Assembly (NCBI GenBank): GCA_013368325.1
Contig: JAACJK010000120.1
Coordinates: forward strand, 1 to 64,000
Direction: 5' to 3'
DNA: 64,000 nucleotides
DNA from: Ephemerocybe angulata
Lineage: Eukaryota > Basidiomycota > Agaricomycetes > Agaricales > Psathyrellaceae
The translations under genes were made by a program, and so were the position numbers. The notes under the pieces are model-generated. The model saw only the letters and a program-made list of their open reading frames with translations, was not told the origin of the DNA and did no database searches. Positions 56,550-64,000 of the stretch are shown in pieces; positions within the stretch are counted from its first letter, which is position 1; the number at the start of each line of letters is the position of its first letter.

Positions 56550-58360
56550 TTACTTGAGGACGTATCTGTAGCGGACCTTTCCTGCCTTCATTCCCTGGAC
56601 AGCCTTCCCGACTTCCTTCACTATGAACCACGACCTCTCAGGAATGCAGAATCAAGGAAATATACTCATCGCACGTACTGGGCAGCATCTCAATGTAGCT
56701 CTTCACTCCCTCCTTTACAGCGAGATCCAGCATCTCCAGAATCTCCGCCTTGCTTCCGCTATGGTAAAATCAGTACACGACTCTTCGTGTTGAACAAGGG
56801 GTCGGTCGATCCGACTCGAACTTACATGTGGCTTCCGCCCAGGTAAACCCCGCTCGCAGTCAAGCCTGGTTTGAGTGGGTTAACTGAGTTGTTGTCATCA
56901 CTGCTTGGAGGTGTGACGTACTGAATGTTTGAATGGGTGGCAAGGCGTCGTCGGGAAGCGCGAGCATGATGCAGCGACCGTGCACCTTGAGAGTGGCAAA
57001 GATATCGCTGAGGGGGATGTGGTGAGAGACGTCTATAGTGCACTAATTGGATCCGTCAGCACCATGTCAGACATGTGAGGCCAAATCTCTCTACCAAAAT
57101 TATATCGAGGGTGTCACTCCACTCTTTCGCCCAGTTCTTGGACCCGGTATCCACAAAATCGGTTGCTCCGAGGGCAAGTGCATCAGCCTATACAACGAGG
57201 ATTAGATCTGAAGGCTATTTGGAAGGGTGCATGAATAGCTTGCCTTCTTGTTCTGGCTGTGCGAGAAAGCAACGACCCTATCGCACTTCAGGGCCTTGGC
57301 GAATTGAAGGGCGTAATGTCTACGACAAATTATTATCGGTTATCATAGATATATCCCGAGTTAGAGAACCCACGTACCCCAGCCCTCCAATTCCGATGAC
57401 GCCAACAGACTTTCCGGGTCTAAGCATTCAACGTAAGCATTACGAGTGGATGGTACGAGAGAAAGGTATCGTACCCTGCACCATTCGTCCTCAAGGGCGA
57501 ATACGCCGTGATACCAGCACACATCATGGGCGACGCTTGTTCCAAAGACAATGCATCGGGGATCGGGAACACGAACAGCTCGTTCGCGCGGATGGCAGTC
57601 GCATATCCACCTTGAGAGACCGTACCCTATTTTAAGCGTCAGAACCTTTAATGAAAATGGGAAATGTCGAGCGAAGAAACGTACATCGGGATAGATAGAG
57701 TTATACGTGTGGATAGGCTTGAGGCAGCTTTGGTGTGTAAGGTGGTCAGTTGATCGATACCATAACTCCAGAATAGATATTCAGATTCTCACTAGTTCTC
57801 TGCCCCGCTCTTGCATCGTTGACAGTTGTAGCAAGAACCAATTTGTGCGCTTGAAAGTTTGGATGAGTATTGACGAGTGAATAAATGTGGATCAACGAGA
57901 CGAACCCCACGCCCACGCGATCTCCGACTTTGAACTCGGTGACCTTGGGCCCAACTCGAACAACGTGTCCTGTTATTTCGTGGCCCGCAATGATTGGCTA
58001 TTACAGAGTCAATAATCGAAAAATGAGGCGAATTCTAAATAAACCCACCTGCTTGAGCTCTCCCCATCCCCCGGTAATGGTGTGAATCTATCGATGGATG
58101 CCAATACCGTAAGGCTTCCACCGATCGTCTGAGAAATCGCAATTCCTCACATCCGATCCACACACTCCACAGTACTCAATCTTGATATCAATATCCTTAT
58201 CTTCAATCCCTTTAGGCTTAAAGTCAACGACTTTCAACTGGTCCGGTTGCTTGGTATCGTGCACACTATCTCCCAGTAAGTACTAGCCCAGTAGCGTCCG
58301 AGCGTGAAGGGACGTTACTTACGCGTAACCTTTCCACTGAAGCTTGGTGTTGGAGGACAT
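56550..58360 (-). CDS. zinc-containing alcohol dehydrogenase, cinnamyl-alcohol-dehydrogenase type (about 350 aa)
   Basis: Reading back from ATG 58360 ([13 protein letters not shown]), 14 exons can be joined in frame to TAA at 56550. The catalytic-zinc region is YCGVCGSD followed after an intron by IHTITGGWG, and GHE is in [11 protein letters not shown]. The structural zinc site is complete, C-x2-C-x2-C-x7-C, in [30 protein letters not shown] and [13 protein letters not shown] fit the substrate domain. [19 protein letters not shown] is the NADP-binding Rossmann turn. [17 protein letters not shown] and VRYRYVLK end the fold. The enzyme would reduce aldehydes to alcohols with NADPH in the cytosol. 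Intron 9 appears to use a GC donor (GCAAGC). No lesion was found. Confidence 0.85.
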
Positions 58361-61300
58361 CGTTAAAGTCGCGAGCGAAGATGCGAGAGTGTGATGTAAT
58401 GTGGTGACGGTAGAGATCGAGCTCGGTGTATATCTATAGTACGACGTACGATAAGCCTAGACTACATGTAAGCAAATGTAGTAAAGGAAGAGAATAGGAC
58501 GCTACTCACAACCCAGATGATCGAATGCTCTGAGGTGTGAGGACGTCGAGGATGGGTTTTTATATGTAAAGGATAGGGGATAGGGAATAGGGTGGCAGAG
58601 AAACATAGGCTAGGAGGCAACATAGAAATATGATAATAGTACATAGGAGGCAACCGGTCCATCAGCAAACGGAACTAGACGAGAATAACTCACGACGTCA
58701 TCGAGCGCTTATGTGGGCGCTCAACAGACCTTTTGCGTGGAAGGCGGTATACGGGCGAACTGAAGAAGATTCGAAAAATGCAGAATGGTTTTAGTCGTGG
58801 ATTATATGACCAGCTCCTAGCGTATACTTACTAATAGTTTCACATCCGTGTGCATACCCCATGGCTAGACGCATGTCCTGCAAGCCTCCTGTCGACATGA
58901 ACACAGCGCTCCTCGCTCTGTATAGCCTCCGGGAGAAGTCTGTGACGTTTAGGATAGGGAATCCATCTCAGGTGGACGGCGAAGGCTGTAGTTTAGTCTG
59001 AGCTTCTCTCGGGTGGTCCATTAGTGACACCATCACCCACATGTTGCGTCAAATGAAATAGACGCCCATACAGCACTTTCGATTCTCTGATAGGTCGCGT
59101 CGCTCTATTCCCGAATTCACTCCGCAAGGCGTGGTGCTAATGATCTATGTGATGTGTACCAGGTTCATCGGGAAGACCATCCATATGTGATAATATCACT
59201 TCCCTTGCCTTCTCGATCGCAGCAATCGATCCTCAAGGCGCGATACAGTGCGCTGTGAAGCATGGGCCATGATTACGGCATCACACCGCCCTGTTATCTC
59301 TTGAATGGTGTATCCTCTTGGACGGCGATGTGTTTATATCCTTAGAAGATTACACAGACACTCTGTTAAACGGAGATATCCAGCTACCCGCCTGGATGTG
59401 ACGCCGAAGCATCAACCATCCTACATGAACCTAGACGCCCCCGTCGAGGAGGAGTAGGCCCCTGTCATCACAGATGGGAGCTCACAGATAGGTCTCTAGG
59501 GTATCATAAATAGGGTTCTAACACGCGACGTCGACGACGAAGCAGAAACGAGTCTTGCCATGATCATGTCGAAGATACAGCCAACGACGCGCCAAATCAA
59601 TGACTAACGCAACCGAGCTCTCATTCTCGTTCAGGGAGGCCGATATGTTTAATAGGATTCGGTGGGGAGCAACACACCGTGTGTAAGGAATTCATTAGAA
59701 ACGCACGCACAAATAGCAAACATAAAGCGAACAGAAACGGTGGGGATCGGTATCGGGGGTAGCCTACGACCTAGCGCAGAAAAATGGAAAGAAAAATAAA
59801 AGTTCAAAGTCGAGTGCGAAGAGCAGCGGAGGGTCAGTGAAAATAAAATACAGAAGTGGCATAGTACTCGTAATACTAGGAAGTTCAAGCTATCGGACTC
59901 AAGTGCTTAAAAGGCTGAATTGAATTGAAGGGAAAGAAGTCTGAAAAGGGGCCATGTCAGCACTCATTGAAGTATCCTATAATTTAGTATACACACCAAT
60001 TTGTCTCATTCATCCTTATGATGCTTTCCTGAAAGCCACAGCAGAGGCCAGCTTGCACTGAGAGAAAGGGCGCGCATGAGTAACCAACGGACGCACAGCG
60101 CCAGCACCAGTAAACCATGGCTCTCACCATACCATATCACCAACAAAACAACAACGAGCAAAACTGACGGTATAACCATTGAATCTCTCCTCGGAGTCAG
60201 AATCATCGGACCCCGCAACAGGTAGAGTGAGGGCCAGTGCAATGATAATGGCGCGCAGGTAGGACTGAGCGAGCATGTAGGGCGTGTGTTGCCACAGTCG
60301 ACACTCGCTCATCAGTATTTGTAGGCCTTCTCGTCATATCCATGTGTTGCCTCATGCCCCGCACAGTGGCTATCGCAGATCGGCCCTCGCACGGTCTGGC
60401 AAAAGAGGCGCCCTTAGATTCTGGGGGACAAAATCAAGCTCGGCCTTGAGGTTTGGGTATTGGTTGGACGGCGTAACGAAGCTTCTGTCAACGTCACCCT
60501 GAAACGTCTTCATATCCCGGGAGAACCACTGCTATCTTCCTACTCTACACAAGGGCAGCCCAGCCTCACCCAAGGTCCGTACCAGGTAAGGCAAGGTTCC
60601 TCGTTAGAAGGGGGTTCCCAGAAACGAAGGAAGGCCGCGGTTACGCGAGTGAGTAAGCAATCGCACGTCTAGAACTTGGTCTTTTAGTGAATCCGCATGT
60701 CTGGTTTGTATCAGGTTATCGAGGACACGGACAATAGCGCCTCTCATCTGTTCTGGTTCGAATGCGACGTATTCGGAGGTGGGAAACAGCGAAGCGAAGC
60801 AGCTGCGACTCGGGAACGTTTGATGTCGCGACAGATCGAAACATACTTCTCATGCACGGTGGCTTCTGAGCACTCTGCTTATGTGTAGCCTCATGGAGAG
60901 CCAACACAACACTCGGTGCTCATTATACTTACTTCAAGGTAGAGGGGTAAGCACGGAAAGACCCGATGTATCGGAAATGACGGCGATCTAGAAGCAGAGG
61001 TCTCCTGATCCCAGCCTTCTCCCTCAACGCCGAGATGGTCTTACCTCTGATGTATTCTTGTTCTAACAAAAGAATGTATAAATTGAAACCTGAAAGTTAA
61101 GCTTCTTGAACGGAATAAAAATCTCAAAAGAACATGATGTCTATACTACAGGGACGCCCGCGATCGACTTACGCTTCCTCAACTTGTGAATTCTGTTTGG
61201 TCGTCGGATAGCTTGGACAAAACCACAGCTATAGGCGGTCTGGGGTGGAGACCGAGCACCAATGCTCCATTATAATACCCTCAAAGTGTAAGTTGTATCC

Positions 61301-62400
61301 ATGATAAAGCTCCCACTCACCGTCGCCGCGTTTACGGAGAAGAGTACGAGGGAGCGTGCGAGCGACGGCGACGGCGATGGTGATTGTGTGCAGGCACGAA
61401 ACGAGCAGGAAGGGAACGAGTGTTACTTACTCCAATCGAAGTTCCAATTCCACTGCTTCCACAGATTCTGCCCCAAACACGCCTGGCGTCGTTCATGCCC
61501 CGCTTGGTTGATGAGAGGTCGATCGCAAGATCAAGATAGGCGTCCATGGACCGGGGACGGGGTAAATCTGGTCTGATCTGATCTAATCTAATCCCAATCA
61601 CACCAAAGCGTTCCGTGAGATAAAATAGGCGCCCATGACCAACACTTGGTTGCACAAGGTCGCACATGGACCCTTCTTCTCCTCTCACGCTCCACGGAAT
61701 GACCACTATCTTCCCAACGTCAACTTGTAATGACTGCGCCTAATAGAGGCATAAAACCGGGGCTCCCCCGTTCGATCGTACAAAATAGGTGCCCATGGCA
61801 CGATTCAGAGGGCTAGGCAACACGTGGTATTCATATAGGTCACCCTTCCCAGCGCCCAAAACGCCAGAAAAGGTATCTTAGTTCTAATCGTAACCTCAGC
61901 TCGAAGCTGTATTCATTGAGCTGAACCACGCCTTTGTCGTCCTGCCTGATTTCGAGATGTTCATGTAGAGCATCAAATTGATCGCGTGGATGCATTGCTG
62001 AACACCAACCATCGCAGACAGAACTTGAAGAACAGTGGAGCCTATCAGTTGAGTATATGTGGAGAACGGCGTCTAATGTGCGCAATCTATTGGGCGCGGG
62101 TGAAATAGAAGAATGTACAGCTGTGAGCAGGTGGCTATGACCATACTGTGATTTACGCATCATCCCTGTACACATGAGATAGCGCCACCGCGAATTAAAT
62201 TCACGCTGTGAAAACCAGGATGTAATGGTGGGAGAAGGTGTCAACGCATAAGCACGTTCCTTTTGCTATATAGCAAGGGGTCGCGATGTTAAGGCCCATC
62301 ACACCTGCTCTTTATCACGACGTTTTGAGAATGGGCCAGCTGATGTACGTCTGAATCGGCTACTGCTCTCTTCAAGGATTAAATCTAACATATCAATGGC
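58361..62400. other. 4-kb stretch without a supported gene
   Basis: Coding-like scraps exist (60440-60590 plus, LEVWVLVGRRNEASVNVTLK; 61850-61990 minus, FELRLRLELRYLFWRF), but none extends into a gene. Three copies of an AAATAGRCGCCCAT-like word lie at 59056, 61623 and 61783, the last two within 800 bp of TPR-CHAT gene (c). AT-rich and GC-rich blocks alternate, which suggests old insertions. Confidence 0.4.
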
Positions 62401-64000
62401 AGCTCGCTCGTCATTAATTACATCGATGTGGCCGGCCCGTTTAATAACCGCGGTGTTGATCAATTGGAGGCCTTTGAGCGGACGGGGGAACTCTCGGCCC
62501 TCAACGAAGGCATTCTACTCTTTCGACAGGCGGCATATCTCACCCCTCATGGTCATGCTGAGATGCCTGGCCGACTCAACAACCTTGGAGGCTCGTTCAT
62601 CCGCCGCTTTGAACGGACCGGAGAGCTCTCGGACATTTCGGACGCCATCGCTGTCCTCCAAACTGCTATAAATCTCACCCCTCAGGATCATGCGAATTTG
62701 CCAATTATGCTCAGCAACCTTGGAGGTGCGCTCACCTGCTGCTTTATCCGAACCGGCGAGCTCTCGGCCATTTCGGATGCCATTACAATACAGCAGAAGG
62801 CGGTAGACCTGACTCCCCAGGGCCATGCCGAGCTTCCGAGCCATCTCACCAACCTCGCAAATTCACTCACCCATCGCTTTGTGCAGACAGGGGAGTACTC
62901 CGATATCGTGGATGCGATTGAAATCCAACAGAAAGCAGTAGATCTCACCCCTCAAAGCCATGCCAACCTGCCAGCGATGCTCAACATTCTCGGAGGATCG
63001 TACACCTACCGCTTTGAACGTACAGGAGAGCTCTCGGACATCGCGTATGCCATAGAGGTACGGCAAAGGGCAGTTGATCTCAGCCCAGAGGGTCATGCCA
63101 GTCTCCCGGACTATCTCAGCAACCTCGGAAATTCGCTGACCTGTCGCTTTGAGCGCGCGGGCGACCTTTCGGACATCGCCGATGCCATCGCATTACAGCA
63201 GAAAGGGGTGAACCTTACCTCTCAGGGTCATGCCAACCTCCCAGCGATGCTCGAAAACCTCGGAGGCTCGTTTAGCTGTCGCTTTGAACGGACGGGAGAG
63301 CTCTCGGACCTTGAAGAAGCCATCGCAGCCGAGCGAAAAGCGGTAGATCTGACTCCCCAGGGTCATGCCAACCTGCCTGGTCGACTCAGCAACCTCGGAT
63401 ACTCGCTCACCTGTCGCTTTGAGCGGACGGGCGAGCTCTTGGACATCACAGAGGCCATCGCGGTACGGCAGAAAGCGGTGCAGCTCGTACCTCAGAACCA
63501 CGCCAATTTACCGAGCTACCTCAACAATCTCGGGAACTCGTTCATCCGTCGATTTGAGCAGACCGGAGAGCTCGCGGACATCGCGAATGCCATCGCATTC
63601 CAGCGAGAAGCAGTAGACCGCACTCCCCAGGGCCATGCTGATCTTCCCGGCCGACTGAACAACCTCGGAGGCTCGTTCACCTGTCGTTTTCAGAGGACGG
63701 GCGAGGTCTCGGATATTGCAGATGCCATCGCGGTTGGGCAGAAGGCGGTAGATCTGACCCCTCAGGGTCATGCTGGTTTACCAGCCATGCTCGAGAGCCT
63801 GGGTGTCTCGTTCTATCATCTCTTTCTTTCGAGTGGCGAGCTTGGAGATCTGCACAAAACGTTATCATGTTACAAAGCCGCAGCCACCTCTACCGCTGGT
63901 CCTCCACGAACAAAGCTAAGTGCAGCTCGACGTTGGGCCCGCACCCTGATCCAACACCACTTACAATCACCCGACATTATAACGGCGTTCGACAGAGCAT
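62401..64000 (+). CDS. TPR-CHAT-type gene (c), 3' end beyond the window
   Basis: One open frame without a stop runs from about 62401 to the window end. It begins NYIDVAGPFNNRGVDQLEAF, matching the segment after the N-terminal module of gene (a) (IDVATLLYNRGFERLLAF). Ten TPR-like repeats of 45 residues (135 bp) follow, many nearly identical at DNA level. The array ends in the bridge sequence LSCYKAAATSTAG and RTKLSAARRWARTLIQHH, as in genes (a) and (b). The CHAT domain should lie just outside the window. The N-terminal beta-rich module was not found upstream, and the intron that precedes DVA in gene (a) appears absent. This copy may be 5' truncated or have a different front end. Confidence 0.8.

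Noticed and set aside
56800..56830. GACTCGAAC-like phrase considered as a tRNA T-arm
   Set aside because: It lies in an intron of the alcohol dehydrogenase gene and no cloverleaf can be drawn around it.
59649..60312. Hydrophobic minus-strand frames (79 and 78 codons)
   Set aside because: There is no splice context, no conserved motif and no similarity between frames. They are probably chance frames in AT-rich DNA.
62401..63850. Regular 135-bp repeats considered as a CRISPR-like or satellite array
   Set aside because: The repeats are longer than CRISPR units, have no unique spacers, and encode in-frame TPR-like helices with conserved residues, so they are protein repeats.

Overview
The window is nuclear DNA from a filamentous basidiomycete, most likely an agaricomycete. 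Genes are intron-rich, with introns of about 45-80 bp, GT-AG ends and CTAAC/CTGAC-like branch sites. The mobile elements (a Tnp2/Plavaka-type CACTA transposase, a Ty3/gypsy element and a copia-like mini-element) and the gene families (fungal BTB, MYND, GMC oxidoreductase, SnoaL-like, TPR-CHAT) all fit. I cannot name a genus. No rRNA, tRNA or CRISPR array was recognised.

Left part (1-30 kb). It opens with a CGCAA-rich edge and a frame-broken coding-like tract. Then come an unrecognised protein gene (2238-3283), a low-complexity and coiled-coil gene (4050-6769) and a BTB-domain gene on the minus strand (6962-8083). Next is a nested block. Two paralogous unknown genes, A (8421-9564) and B (21232-22493), share all intron phases and flank a Tnp2/Plavaka transposase gene (10035-21005). 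A nearly full-length Ty3/gypsy retrotransposon (10759-17207; 190-bp LTRs, 4-bp target duplication) sits inside the first recognisable intron of that transposase gene. The element has a textbook -1 slippery site between gag and pol and a single in-frame stop in pol. To the right lie a MYND-type zinc-finger gene (22617-24445, minus), a poorly resolved repeat-bearing tract, a proline-rich minus-strand gene and a small four-exon gene (28230-28922).

Right part (30-64 kb). This part is dominated by a family of large TPR-CHAT proteins: an N-terminal beta-rich module, many 45-residue TPR-like repeats, then a CHAT (caspase-fold) protease domain with an intact His/Cys pair. Copy (a) (34039-39589, plus) is split by a very young 1370-bp copia-like mini-LTR element with two identical 229-bp LTRs and a TGAGG target duplication. 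Copy (b) (49716 to about 54200, minus) looks intact. Copy (c) (62401 to the window end, plus) is cut by the edge. Two short relics (32500-32685 and 46935-47225) and three copies of the 3' flanking spacer show repeated duplication and decay. Between them are a small secreted protein with a Cys/His C-terminus (40542-40972), a secreted SnoaL-like protein (43010-43572, minus), a nine-exon GMC oxidoreductase (44377-46719), an unresolved gene (54623-55544, minus) and a 14-exon zinc alcohol dehydrogenase (56550-58360, minus).

There is no operon-like organisation. The main themes are transposon nesting and the birth and death of TPR-CHAT genes, whose bacterial relatives are death- or defence-associated proteases. 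Splice sites and frames were checked by hand for most genes. Function assignments rest on recognised motifs, not on database searches.
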